From NCBI GenBank assembly GCA_964430505.1, contig CAYSGH010000006.1:1-64000 (forward strand): a stretch of DNA of 64,000 nucleotides, given 5' to 3'. The stretch comes from UBA6176 sp032119375 (GTDB lineage Bacteria > Verrucomicrobiota > Verrucomicrobiia > Limisphaerales > UBA9464). Of the stretch, positions 1-8,116 are shown piece after piece (the stretch's first letter is position 1; every line of letters starts with the position of its first letter). The notes beneath the pieces were generated by a model that was not told the DNA's origin, ran no database searches, and worked only from the letters and a program-made list of their open reading frames with translations. A program made the translations under genes and the position numbers.

Positions 1-1
1 T

Positions 2-742
2 GCATGGGACCTCGTGGTCATCGACGAGGCCCACAAGCTCCGGAACGCCTACCGCCCCAACAGCAAGGTCAGCCATGGCATCCGCTGGGCCGGCGGCTAT
101 CGCATCCTGATCGACCAATCACGGGAGGACATCGTCGCCCGGCTCAACGAGCTGAAGACCTCCATCCTCCAGGGCGAGATGCGCCCCTGGGAGTTCAACG
201 GCCTGAAGGCCATCTGGTTTGGCCAACACCTTTACCAGCCCCTCCTCCACCTCGACTCCACCGCCATCGAAGTCAGCCCGGCGCCCCTCAACCGGGGCGA
301 GATGACCTTCATCGAGGATCTCAAGGCCTTCCACGACGCCAACAAGCCCTACTTCGAGTCCCGACAGCTCTACCTGTTGCGCAACCTCAGCAAGGGCCGG
401 GGCATTGGGTTCTTCGAGGCCGGCAACTTCCATCCCGACTTCATCCTCTGGCTGCTGGACGGCCCCAGGCAACGTGTCGTCTTCATTGATCCCAAGGGCA
501 TCCGCAACCTGGGCCCCACCGACCCCAAAATTCAGTTCCACCGGACCATCAAGGACATCGAGAGCCGCCTGGGCGACCCTGCCGTGAGCCTCAGCTCCTA
601 CATCGTCTCCAACACCCCCTCGGCCACGATGCGGCTCCTGTGGAACCTCACCAAGGCCGAGATGAACCGCCGCCACATCCTTTTCCAAGTCGAGGACCAG
701 CACACCTATGTCCAAACCCTGCTGAGGGGGGGGGACACCTGA
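2..742 (+). CDS. Type III restriction-type DEAH helicase-nuclease, 5'-partial and internally deleted
   Basis: The frame is open at the left edge, so the amino terminus is missing. The visible protein starts with a helicase motif II (VVIDEAHKLRN). Only about 20 residues later it enters the C-terminal part typical of DEAD/DEAH helicases of the type III restriction (Res) kind. A PD-(D/E)xK nuclease core can be read: PDF at visible residues 145-147 and DPK at 163-165, followed by a conserved tail (LSSYIVSNTP, RHILFQ). In intact family members several hundred residues with helicase motifs III-VI separate motif II from this region; here they are gone without loss of frame. The protein should therefore be unable to act as an ATP-driven restriction translocase, though the nuclease part could still fold. 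No modification (Mod) gene is visible on this side. The family is a confident call; loss of function is inferred. Confidence 0.7.
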   Translation, partial: AWDLVVIDEAHKLRNAYRPNSKVSHGIRWAGGYRILIDQSREDIVARLNELKTSILQGEMRPWEFNGLKAIWFGQHLYQPLLHLDSTAIEVSPAPLNRGEMTFIEDLKAFHDANKPYFESRQLYLLRNLSKGRGIGFFEAGNFHPDFILWLLDGPRQRVVFIDPKGIRNLGPTDPKIQFHRTIKDIESRLGDPAVSLSSYIVSNTPSATMRLLWNLTKAEMNRRHILFQVEDQHTYVQTLLRGGDT

Positions 743-813
743 GTCAACGAACGCAACAATCCCTTCCACGGAAACCCGACATCGGACCCTGCCGAAGCCA
801 TTCCCAAAAGAAC

Positions 814-1503
814 ATGATCGCCCGCATGTCCTATCAAACCCACGGCAGGACCACGTTTCAGCTAGGGACCCAAACCCTCTCCGGCGACGGCCAAGCCCGG
901 TACAACATCGCGCCCGGGCGGTCGCATCCAGTGATCTGGTGTCAGCAGGGGAACCCCTTCATGGAAGACATGACTTGGGGCCACATCGTGGCAACGGCGT
1001 CAGCTCCGCACTATTGCAATGAGCGACTGACTGTACGATTCCAGTGCCCGCCAGGGCCCACCCTAGAGGCAGCAAGCCGCGAGGCCCTTGACCGCGGGTG
1101 CGCTGTCGAATGGGAACGCCAACGCCGCATCGCCGAAGAGATGGCGAATCAGAAGCCACAAGGCGAGCGACGTCGGAAAATCCACGCTTCAGTGGCCGTC
1201 CGGTTGAATGCCGAGCAGGCGGAAATGCAGCGCGCCCGCGCATCGGCACGGGAAAAGTTGCTCGCCGAACTCCGAAGTCTGCCCGTCCGCGAACGCATGG
1301 AGCACATCGCTTGGGACGATACCCGCCATCTCTCTTTCTACCCCGCTGACCTAGCCACCTGCAGCGCAGAGCATCTGAAGCAACTCCACCCGGTCACGCG
1401 TCATCGACTCGCAGCCAAGCTATGCGAACGCAAGAGAGGCCCGTGGCACAAGCTGGCAAAAGGCTTCGGGATGGGCTGGAGCGAATCGAAGACGAGGGCT
1501 TAA
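814..1503 (+). CDS. SRAP-like amino terminus joined to unrecognised sequence (probable decayed or chimeric gene)
   Basis: The first ~55 residues resemble the start of SRAP domain proteins (HMCES/YedK, which crosslink to abasic sites in single-stranded DNA): RYNIAPGRSHPVI followed by MTWG matches the family pattern RYNIAPT..PVI ... MRWG. The catalytic Cys that normally follows the initiator Met is absent (the protein reads MSYQTHG after its second Met). Homology stops after MTWGHI, and the DNA from about 998 to 1097 matches the 3' part of a repeat found again at 2743-3035 and 3680-3975, so the frame seems to have been interrupted by that repeat. The remaining ~135 residues are charged and helical and not recognised. 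ATG 814 or ATG 826 could be the start; neither has a strong ribosome binding site. Probably non-functional as SRAP. Confidence 0.4.
   Translation: MIARMSYQTHGRTTFQLGTQTLSGDGQARYNIAPGRSHPVIWCQQGNPFMEDMTWGHIVATASAPHYCNERLTVRFQCPPGPTLEAASREALDRGCAVEWERQRRIAEEMANQKPQGERRRKIHASVAVRLNAEQAEMQRARASAREKLLAELRSLPVRERMEHIAWDDTRHLSFYPADLATCSAEHLKQLHPVTRHRLAAKLCERKRGPWHKLAKGFGMGWSESKTRA
998..1097 (+). repeat. Partial third copy of the ~300-bp repeat (family R1)
   Basis: The stretch resembles the 3' third of the repeats at 2743-3035 and 3680-3975: CCGCACTAT, then GCGACTGAC, a TTCC block, TGCCCGCC, and a CAAGCC block occur in the same order. It lies inside the SRAP-like reading frame and marks the point where SRAP similarity ends. 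Divergence is high, so this would be an old copy. Confidence 0.4.
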
Positions 1504-1523
1504 TTAAAGCAGCACGAATATTT

Positions 1524-2687
1524 ATGGGCATCTTCAACCTCTTCACCCGTCAAAATGAACAACCCAGACGGATTCCTGGGCGTCCGGCAACAGCCAAACA
1601 GATCAACTACATTCGAGATTTCGGTCTAGAGCCGCCGGCCGATATGACGATCGGTGAGGCATCAGTACTCCTGGACAAACTCATCAACGATCCCAAGGCA
1701 CAGGCACGAAAGGATCAAATCCATTTGGGACGAATGGAGGCGGAGGAAAGCCGAAAGAGAACGACGCCAGCCCCCAAGGGCGTCAGCGCAAAAGCACGAA
1801 GCCTCTTGAAGGAATGCCAAAGGGGGCAGCTCTGGATTCCCGAACTGCAAAACCGCTTCGAGTTAATCCTGGAGCGCAAATCCATCGAGGCACAGGCGGA
1901 GCTTCGGGAGGACTTCGATGAGCGACTTCAAGGAATCAACGATGTGCTCGACAACACCATCTGCGATCTCACGAGCTATCTTGAGGAAATGGAGCAGGGC
2001 TTTGACAATGAGGAGAAACGGCTTGCGGCGCACAACCTCCAAGAGACCCTCGACGATTGTGACAAAGAGGTCCACGACGCCAAATTGGACCTGATGACGC
2101 TGATCACTTGGACGAAGGAGCTTCTGGAACATCCAGCCCCGACGACTTGCCAGGGCGAGGATGTCCCAACACAATTGAATCCGACTGAACTCGAGTCGCA
2201 CGTCCAGCCGGCACTTCAAGGCGATGCTCCGGTCACGAAAGGACGAGTGCTTCGTGTCCTGACGAGGACGGAGGCCGAGTCGGAGGCTGGGCAGCTACTT
2301 TGCCGCGCTGCAGCTTATTTCAGTGCCGATTCCCGACTGGACGTATCAGAGGTCCAAGAACTCCGGGCCATTATAGATGATTCGGAGCTGTCCGCATGCG
2401 TCGGCATCCAAGACCTACGGGCAATGATCGACAAGGCGCTGGAGGATGGGGATTTGAGTGGCGGGGAATGTTTCGAGTTGGTTTACGCAATCCGCAATGT
2501 GCTCCCGAAGCAGACGCGGGAAATATGGGACCAGCGGATGCGCGGCCCCGACCGTCCGGCGACCGAGGCCCAGCTAAACTACATCGAGGTTTTGTCTGGA
2601 TATCGGCAATCGGGACTCACAGTCGACCAGGCGAGCAAGCGCATCGAACAGTTGATTGCCGAACGCGAAGCCAGACAGACAAGTTGA
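1524..2687 (+). CDS. Unrecognised protein with terminal DUF3072-like modules and a TerB-like middle
   Basis: A 387-residue soluble protein without signal peptide or membrane segment. Short modules at both ends resemble each other: RPATAKQINYIRDFGL...IGEASVLLDKLI near residues 18-52, and RPATEAQLNYIEVLSGY...VDQASKRIEQLI at the C terminus. They resemble the small DUF3072 fold (QxxYLxxL ... ASxxIxxL). The middle (about residues 90-230) is rich in Lys/Glu and probably helical or coiled coil. A TerB/acidic-helix-like segment follows (SADSRLDVSEVQELRAIIDD). ATG 1524 is preferred over the upstream in-frame ATG at 1422 because the latter overlaps the previous gene by more than 80 bases and adds no recognisable sequence. 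The base composition is lower in GC than the core genes further right, as for the rest of this accessory region. Function unknown. Confidence 0.6.
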   Translation: MGIFNLFTRQNEQPRRIPGRPATAKQINYIRDFGLEPPADMTIGEASVLLDKLINDPKAQARKDQIHLGRMEAEESRKRTTPAPKGVSAKARSLLKECQRGQLWIPELQNRFELILERKSIEAQAELREDFDERLQGINDVLDNTICDLTSYLEEMEQGFDNEEKRLAAHNLQETLDDCDKEVHDAKLDLMTLITWTKELLEHPAPTTCQGEDVPTQLNPTELESHVQPALQGDAPVTKGRVLRVLTRTEAESEAGQLLCRAAAYFSADSRLDVSEVQELRAIIDDSELSACVGIQDLRAMIDKALEDGDLSGGECFELVYAIRNVLPKQTREIWDQRMRGPDRPATEAQLNYIEVLSGYRQSGLTVDQASKRIEQLIAEREARQTS

Positions 2688-2742
2688 GTTTATTCGGAAG
2701 TGCAATGGAACCAACGGGGTCGTTCCCGTGTTTCCGAAACTT

Positions 2743-3035
2743 GGCTACGGGACGGATTGCGCCCTTCCAGGTCTGGCGGTGGATTTCAGGACGGGTACCT
2801 AGGGCGTCGCCTCGCCTTGCCTTGGGCTATCTCATTGCGGCCCGGTGGGCCTTGTGTGAACCGGGACCTTTGTGTTCTTTGCGTTCTTTGTGGCTGAATC
2901 CTGATGGGGCAGGAAGCGAGTCCCGCACTATCGAAATGCGCGACTGACCGGACGGTTCCGATGCCCGCCGGATCCGACCCGAGTAGGGGCAAGCCAAGCG
3001 GCACGGACACCGCACTTGCCTGGCAAATGTTGCAC
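2743..3035 (+). repeat. Dispersed ~300-bp repeat family R1, copy 1
   Basis: Aligns along its length with 3680-3975. Shared blocks include GGCTACGG, TTGCGCCCTTCCAGG, CTTGGGCTATCTCATTG, GGCCCGGTGGGCCTTGTG, a CTTTGCGTTC stretch, and a degenerate GGGGCAAGC tail. Small frames over it are not conserved as genes. With copy 2 it brackets the toxin-antitoxin pair in direct orientation. Confidence 0.75.
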
Positions 3036-3058
3036 GGAATGGACGGGCCCCTTGAAAC

Positions 3059-3346
3059 CTATCTGCCTCTCCAGAACTCGGGCCGTCGATGACCATGTGC
3101 TATCGCCACGACCCAGATTGTGTTCCCGCGGATCACATACACCACGTAGTGCGGGAACCGCCGCAGGTTGACACGCCGGTACAGCTTGCGGCGCAGCCGT
3201 GGCACTGTTGGATGGAGAACAATCCACTCCATGGTCGCGGCAACCTCGTCTCGCAGTCGGGCGCCCAACCCAGGCTGCTTTGACTCATAATAAGCCACCG
3301 ACCCAACCAAGTCCTGCTGGGCCTCCTCAAGGGTCACCAGTGTCAT
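3059..3346 (-). CDS. RelE/ParE-family toxin
   Basis: A 95-residue basic protein with the RelE/ParE toxin pattern: an amino-terminal helical half (EEAQQDLVGSVAYYESKQPGLG...F/LRDEV), then a strand-rich half ending RRFPHYVVYVIRGNTIWVVA, and finally AIAHGHRRPEFW. Members either cut mRNA at the ribosome (RelE) or poison gyrase (ParE); the sequence alone does not decide, although YYESKQPGLG and the HGHRRP ending are usual for the ParE-like branch. Its ATG overlaps the antitoxin stop codon by one base (TGATG), so the two are translationally coupled with the antitoxin first, the usual arrangement. Expected role: toxin of a plasmid/genomic-island addiction module. Confidence 0.85.
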   Translation of the reverse strand: MTLVTLEEAQQDLVGSVAYYESKQPGLGARLRDEVAATMEWIVLHPTVPRLRRKLYRRVNLRRFPHYVVYVIRGNTIWVVAIAHGHRRPEFWRGR

Positions 3347-3576
3347 CAGCCCAACCGCTGGTTCACTGCGCGCAGGACCTCGTCAAACGGCCTGCCCGTG
3401 GCAAGCCCGGCATCGATCCGGGAGATGCGCCGCTCAATCTCGTCCTCCCATGCGGCCTCTGCCCCCAGGTCGCCGCAGGCCTCGGCCTTTTCCAACAACG
3501 TCCGGGCCAAGCGCAATTGATCACTCTGCGGTAGCGTCATCGCCTCCTGGGCAATCTCGCTGAAGCTACGGTTCAT
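3346..3576 (-). CDS. Addiction-module antitoxin (PF09720-type, partner of ParE-like toxin)
   Basis: A 76-residue acidic protein (starting MNRSFSEIAQEAMTL) with the pattern of the short Unstab_antitox family: an amino-terminal helix, a QSDQLRLARTLL segment and an AAWEDEIERRI stretch that wraps around the toxin in known complexes. The upstream in-frame start at 3618 would add 14 residues (MSLDNHGG...) not seen in this family, so the inner ATG at 3576 is preferred. It is the first gene of a two-gene operon with the toxin, and its stop overlaps the toxin start by one base. It should neutralise the toxin and autorepress the operon; no operator could be recognised. Confidence 0.8.
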   Translation of the reverse strand: MNRSFSEIAQEAMTLPQSDQLRLARTLLEKAEACGDLGAEAAWEDEIERRISRIDAGLATGRPFDEVLRAVNQRLG

Positions 3577-3679
3577 GGTCGGCATCCTACGGCTGCCCCC
3601 ATGGTTGTCGAGGGACATCCCTGGCCGGACGCCACCGATGTTAGGGATCGAATGGCTCGGTGCCGAGTCTCTGGCATTA

Positions 3680-3975
3680 GGCTACGGAGATCGCGTTGCG
3701 CCCTTCCAGGGCTGGCGGTGGACTTCAGGACGCGCACCCAGGGCGTCGCTTCGCTTTGCCTTGGGCTATCTCATTGTGGCCCGGTGGGCCTTGTGTGAAC
3801 CGGGACCCTTGTGCTCTTTGCGTTCGTTGTGGCTGAATCCTGATGGGGCTGGGAGTCCCTCCCGCAATATGATAATAAGCGGCTGATTGGACGGTGCATT
3901 TGACCGCCGGGTCGCACACCAGGAGGGGCAAGCTAGGCGGCGCGGACTTCGCCCGAATCCGTTAAATGTCGCATG
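3680..3975 (+). repeat. Dispersed ~300-bp repeat family R1, copy 2
   Basis: Direct-orientation copy of 2743-3035, lying just upstream of the toxin-antitoxin operon; copy 1 lies just downstream. The two repeats therefore flank an interval of about 640 bp that holds only the toxin and antitoxin genes. About three quarters of the bases match by eye. From here to the next gene's 3' end (4050) nothing else is recognisable. Confidence 0.75.
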
Positions 3976-4049
3976 TACGGGAATGAGCCTGTTGGACTCC
4001 CAACAACCTTGACTTCGGCAATGCAGTTTGGCGGGGCCGGGGCGCTGGG

Positions 4050-5765
4050 TTACTTCGATTCTGATGTCGACTGAATCGGCGGGAGCAGGGCGGGATGCTG
4101 GGGCGAAAGAGCGGAGACTTCTGGCCGAACCGAGACATGCCTTGAAAGAACCTTGTGGATCAACTTGTACACTTCGGGCTTACGGTAATCAGCGTGAGCA
4201 CCTATTGGGTCCAGCCTACCCAACAGGCGAATCCATGGCTTGTTTAGGTCTCGCCTTAAAAAAAAGCTGTGCGAGATCGTTTTTGAAGCTTCGATGAATT
4301 GGGTCTCGCCACGCCTGAATTCGAATCTGTCGTCAATGGCCTCCTGCAAGGGGGTAGCTTGAGGGGTGGAAAAGCTTGTCAGTCTCGGCGTCATTGCGCG
4401 CCCTGCCGACTCACTGATGATGCCGAAACCAAATGCGCCCCGATGACTGCTACCCCAAGCCTCTTGCTTCCCCGGATCACCCCGTTGCATGAGCGAACCA
4501 CACTCGTTTATCGGGATCTCTACGATGGGAACCTGCGAAAGCGTGTCTAATGGATATTGAACGTTCCGGTGAAAAATCTGGAAAACCTGGTTATAACCAT
4601 AAGATAGCGGAGCATAAATTCCTGTTCCGTACAACGAACCTACAAAGGTGTATGCTTGCCCAACTGGTCCAAGCTCCAATTGCCTGCCTGGCATAGCCTT
4701 GGATCCTAGGGCCGCCGCGAGCGATGTATTAAATGTAGAGAAGTGCGAATTCAGCAACGTGTTGCCGACGGGGAAAAGAACGCCGTTTGCGTAATCATGA
4801 CGCGATTGCGTGACAGCTATTGTGTATCCATCCACGCCTTTTGAACGACTGGGAAAGGTCAGGGCAGCCATTGCAGGCTGAACCAGGACAATACCCTCAA
4901 CCAGGTTGGCATGCGTGAACGGATGAGGTGGTAGATCCCTTAGTGGAATCGAGATGTTCTCGTTGACAATGCCGGAAACAATGCGGCATCCAAAACTGTG
5001 GCCTACCAAGTACACGGCGGGCATCGAAGAAGGGGATTTTCCACAAACCGCTTTATCGATGATCGAAGTCACAGCGCTCCTTAGGTCCCCATAGCCAATG
5101 CTGTCAGCCAATGACGCCTTAGCCCAAAATGAAAACGGCAAAAGAACCTGATCTGGAATAAATGCGACACGACAATTGAAGGAGGGAGTTGGGAGCATGT
5201 CGTTCATGGTGCGCCGGAGCGCCCCCTGCGCAGAATCCCATGATATCGCAATGACATCGACTTGGTTGCTGAATCGTCTCCTTTCCGCAGCAATGGTGTC
5301 GTCAATGTCCTTGCCAGCTTGGGCATGGCTTGACATGAATTTGTAGGTCAAATAGTCTTTCAAAAGCGCATGATATTCATCCATGATCTTGTCCCGGCTG
5401 TGATTCCATCCAAGGCTCATGATGACGATCGAATGACGGTTGGTATGCTTTTGTGCCCTTTGGGCAATCGAGTCGGCGATAGCGACAGCCTCCTTCGGAT
5501 CTACGAGTCTTCCTGAAGGGTCAAAGTCAAGGAAATGAACGTTCTCGGGCAGCAAACGGGCCTCTTTAATTCTGGTTGCTGCGCTGGGCCGAGACTGCAA
5601 CGCCCATGGCTCGAGCCATGACCACCCAACGGATCGCGTCGTTGGGGTTAAGTGCCGGCGTGGGGATGCGCATCCTAGGCTGAACCCCAACGATGTGATG
5701 AGGAGGAGAGCGACCCAGGACCAGCTCCGCCGGTTCTTCAATGAGTGTATGGTTAAGGTTTGCAT
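4050..5765 (-). CDS. Alpha/beta-hydrolase lipoprotein
   Basis: A 571-residue predicted lipoprotein. Its signal peptide (KNRRSWSWVALLLITSLG) ends in a lipobox FSLGC, with Cys32 as the lipidation site. The nucleophile elbow GHSFG (Ser257) follows a hydrophobic strand (AVYLVGHSFG), and near the C terminus GAHADYRKPEVYKLI has the form of the His-bearing loop of alpha/beta hydrolases. An LGWNH motif at about residue 118 may contribute to the oxyanion hole. ATG 5765 is chosen because it places the signal peptide at the terminus; the upstream start at 5849 would bury it. It is the last gene of a six-gene minus-strand operon, 90 bp after a second, cytosolic-type hydrolase. Substrate unknown; an envelope esterase or lipase is the simplest reading. 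GC content is clearly lower than in core genes. Confidence 0.7.
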   Translation of the reverse strand: MQTLTIHSLKNRRSWSWVALLLITSLGFSLGCASPRRHLTPTTRSVGWSWLEPWALQSRPSAATRIKEARLLPENVHFLDFDPSGRLVDPKEAVAIADSIAQRAQKHTNRHSIVIMSLGWNHSRDKIMDEYHALLKDYLTYKFMSSHAQAGKDIDDTIAAERRRFSNQVDVIAISWDSAQGALRRTMNDMLPTPSFNCRVAFIPDQVLLPFSFWAKASLADSIGYGDLRSAVTSIIDKAVCGKSPSSMPAVYLVGHSFGCRIVSGIVNENISIPLRDLPPHPFTHANLVEGIVLVQPAMAALTFPSRSKGVDGYTIAVTQSRHDYANGVLFPVGNTLLNSHFSTFNTSLAAALGSKAMPGRQLELGPVGQAYTFVGSLYGTGIYAPLSYGYNQVFQIFHRNVQYPLDTLSQVPIVEIPINECGSLMQRGDPGKQEAWGSSHRGAFGFGIISESAGRAMTPRLTSFSTPQATPLQEAIDDRFEFRRGETQFIEASKTISHSFFLRRDLNKPWIRLLGRLDPIGAHADYRKPEVYKLIHKVLSRHVSVRPEVSALSPQHPALLPPIQSTSESK

Positions 5766-5855
5766 GGATGAGGATTGCAGTCTGATATCATGGGCAGTCA
5801 GCATCCCCGGGTGCCGATCTAGGGAATGCGCCTTCGAAGGCGTTTGCATGCTCGT

Positions 5856-6710
5856 CTATCTCAAAAGCGTCTTGATGTCTTGGACTAGGACATCGAGGAC
5901 CTCGTCATCATCCCAGTACTGCAAGTGGGACAACGGGTTCCAACTCTTGGTGATCCATCCGAGGATTCCGCCGCCGGAGTTGACACGGATGTCTTGAACC
6001 AGTTGGCCATATTCCTGGGAGAGCTTTGCCAAGGGCCAGCCGAGGAGATCATCCTCGTCATAGAGATTCTTCCACTGGAATGAAGTTTTGCTTGGTTTGA
6101 ATGGGACGATTTTGTCATGGGCGGCCGTGAAGATAGGGATGTTGCATCCCGTGGTCACCAGCCGTTCAAGGGAATCACCCCGTAGATAGGCGACCTCTTC
6201 GTCAGTAAGCTGTAGTTTGCCAGCGATTTCCGTCGCATGGCTTTGGATGTCTCTCCAGATGCCTGCCAGTACCGGTTTCCCGCCTTTTTCAACGCCAGCA
6301 TCCCAGAGGTAGTTGGAGACTACCTGACAGCCGAGCGAGTGGGCGAGGATGACCAGGGGGGCACCCTTGGCGGTGTTTTGCTTTGCTGCAAACAGGGCCC
6401 TGGCGATGATCGCTTGGGACTGGCAATAGGGGCTATCAGGGGCCTCTTTTTTGGCCTCGAGCCCGGCTGCGTCGGCAAAGCCAAATAGTATGAACTTTCG
6501 GGGGCCGTCCCACCTGACCTGGCTCTGCATTTCACGCCAGACGTTCTGTTCGTTCGTCTGGAGGATTTCCTGGTAGTACACTTGCTCGACGTGAACATCC
6601 TGATAGCTGGCCCGAAGCTTGGAATGGAGATGCTTTCTCAACTGCTCGTCAAACGACCTTGGGGTATCGCCCATTCCATGCACGGTGATGAGTGCAAGTC
6701 TCTTGTTCAT
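5856..6710 (-). CDS. Alpha/beta hydrolase, soluble
   Basis: A 284-residue protein with no signal peptide. It starts RLALITVHGMGDTPRSF, where HGMG is the oxyanion-hole motif that follows the first core strand. The nucleophile elbow reads VILAHSLGCQVVSNYL (Ser near residue 124), HDKIVPF near 216 is in the usual place for the acidic-residue loop, and NPLSHLQYWDDDEV near the C terminus supplies the catalytic His. The length and motif order fit lipase- or esterase-like serine hydrolases. It lies between the small 81-residue protein and the lipoprotein hydrolase of the same operon. Two hydrolases of similar pattern in one operon, one secreted and one apparently cytosolic, suggest they process related substrates on either side of the inner membrane (inference). 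Upstream, 6711-6874 contains no gene. Confidence 0.75.
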   Translation of the reverse strand: MNKRLALITVHGMGDTPRSFDEQLRKHLHSKLRASYQDVHVEQVYYQEILQTNEQNVWREMQSQVRWDGPRKFILFGFADAAGLEAKKEAPDSPYCQSQAIIARALFAAKQNTAKGAPLVILAHSLGCQVVSNYLWDAGVEKGGKPVLAGIWRDIQSHATEIAGKLQLTDEEVAYLRGDSLERLVTTGCNIPIFTAAHDKIVPFKPSKTSFQWKNLYDEDDLLGWPLAKLSQEYGQLVQDIRVNSGGGILGWITKSWNPLSHLQYWDDDEVLDVLVQDIKTLLR

Positions 6711-6874
6711 GGATTTAGTTAAACTCGACGTGAGGTTGGCAAGGCACGTTTGGGCAAGGTAGATGCATCAACAGGCATGTTAGCCTGTCTTGGATGGGGT
6801 TAAGGGGTGCAACCCGACCGGCGTTCGCTGATGTGTTTAGGAGCAGAAGCTCGACCTAGATGAAATGGGGCGAA

Positions 6875-7120
6875 TCATGTTTGCCCTAGGTTAGGTGCGG
6901 GCTCCAGAGCGATGGCCTTCTCTTGGGCTTGGACGACGTTAATTTCCAGAGAGAACCCTTCCACGTAAAAAATCTTGGTTTCGCCGTTGCCCAGGTTCTT
7001 GCTGGTGAGGAAAAACAGTTGCTGTTCGGCGCGCCCACCCAACAACGTGAATCGGGTAGGGGTGTCCTCCCAGGTCGTCGTCGCTAGGATCTCAAAAGCG
7101 TAGGTTGGATTCATCTTCAC
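6875..7120 (-). CDS. Small hypothetical protein of the lipoprotein/hydrolase operon
   Basis: An 81-residue protein with a mixed strand-rich sequence (YAFEILATTTWEDTPTRFTLLGG, QQLFFLTSKN, KIFYVEGFSLEINVVQAQ), no signal peptide and no membrane segment. It starts with GTG; the GTGA overlap with the stop codon of the upstream lipoprotein gene (7117-7120) indicates translational coupling and supports this start over the ATG two codons later. I do not recognise the family. The operon position suggests an accessory or chaperone role for its membrane-anchored neighbours, which is inference only. Confidence 0.6.
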   Translation of the reverse strand: MKMNPTYAFEILATTTWEDTPTRFTLLGGRAEQQLFFLTSKNLGNGETKIFYVEGFSLEINVVQAQEKAIALEPAPNLGQT

Positions 7121-7767
7121 TTGAGCTCGTTGCCGATGGACTTGTTCAGCGTCATCAGCTCCATCTTTTGGCCTGTGCGCATGGCGGTGCTAATGATGCG
7201 CTTCACATCAATGATGTTGGTGGGTTTGGGTGATTTTGGAAATGCCTCCGCAGTCTTTTCTATGATGAGTGTTTGCACACTCGTGTCGGTTACTCGATCA
7301 ATGCCCTGGAGCAGTGCACTGCCGACTTGTTGGGCCTCCATGTTGGGAACGGCGAAGCGCATTTGGGCGAATTGGTTATCGATGCTTGTACGAACGGTTT
7401 GTGTGGTTGATTGGGCACCCGTCGCAAAGGCCTGGATGACAACAATTCCACGGCCTTCCCCCCCCAGGAATTTGGGCTTCAAGCTCCCGATATGGAAGTA
7501 GTGTCGGCTGTAGATAGGGTAGGCTTCGTCGAGGCGAGATTCGGCTTGCTCCTTGTCTGTAGCGACCATGGGCATGATGGCACCTTCGAAACGCTCATAT
7601 CCCACATGGGCACCTTGTTGACCAGGCTCGGTTGAATTGATCTCAACGCCGAGTCGTGTTGCTGTAGTAAAGACCACGGTATTGGTGCTGCATCCGGCTA
7701 GGGCGAGCGCCGCACAGGACATGAGCAGCCACCGTGGATCTCCCGTGATTTTGTGCTTTGGAGTCAT
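7117..7767 (-). CDS. Lipoprotein, paralogue of its upstream neighbour
   Basis: A 216-residue predicted lipoprotein: basic start, hydrophobic core (WLLMSCAALALAGC) and lipobox ALAGC. Directly after the Cys it has VVFTTATRLGVEI ... GYERFEGAIMPM, which matches LVFTTYTRLGLNI ... GYKRFEGVIIPV in the next gene upstream, so the two are paralogues sharing a roughly 45-residue amino-terminal module. The C-terminal 150 residues here are extra and contain no motif I know. It lies 28 bp after the 106-residue paralogue and overlaps the following small gene by GTGA. Likely an outer- or inner-membrane anchored protein of unknown function. Confidence 0.7.
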   Translation of the reverse strand: MTPKHKITGDPRWLLMSCAALALAGCSTNTVVFTTATRLGVEINSTEPGQQGAHVGYERFEGAIMPMVATDKEQAESRLDEAYPIYSRHYFHIGSLKPKFLGGEGRGIVVIQAFATGAQSTTQTVRTSIDNQFAQMRFAVPNMEAQQVGSALLQGIDRVTDTSVQTLIIEKTAEAFPKSPKPTNIIDVKRIISTAMRTGQKMELMTLNKSIGNELK

Positions 7768-7795
7768 TAGGCTTGAGGTTTGTAGCTTTCGGGGG

Positions 7796-8116
7796 CTATT
7801 TCGAGTCGCCTCCCCTAGGTCCAGTTGAAAAGGTTTGCTCCAGCGTCACCCCATCAAGCCAGCGGTTTGTGAGATTTAGTGTGGCTTGAACCGACGGTAT
7901 CGCGGGATTTTTGGGATCCGCCTTGGTGGGGTCCACGGGGATGATGACGCCCTCGAAGCGCTTGTAGCCGAAGCCAAGGTTGGTGGGTACGTCGCCGGCG
8001 GCGGTAATGTTGAGGCCCAAGCGAGTGTAGGTGGTGAACACGAGATGCCTGGGGGTGCATCCTGTGGTCATGAGGCACAGGGCCGCGATGGCTCCAAGGG
8101 ACATGGGTTTCTTCAT
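7796..8116 (-). CDS. Small lipoprotein with the same VFTTxTRLG module
   Basis: A 106-residue predicted lipoprotein with signal peptide MKKPMSLGAIAALCLMTTGC (Cys20). The mature part contains HLVFTTYTRLGLNITAA ... LGFGYKRFEGVIIPVD, the module shared with the 216-residue lipoprotein downstream, and then a short Asp/Pro-rich tail. Its ATG overlaps the stop of the preceding gene (ATGA at 8113-8116), showing tight coupling inside the operon. Function unknown; the shared module probably makes a small beta-rich fold at the membrane surface. Confidence 0.7.
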   Translation of the reverse strand: MKKPMSLGAIAALCLMTTGCTPRHLVFTTYTRLGLNITAAGDVPTNLGFGYKRFEGVIIPVDPTKADPKNPAIPSVQATLNLTNRWLDGVTLEQTFSTGPRGGDSK

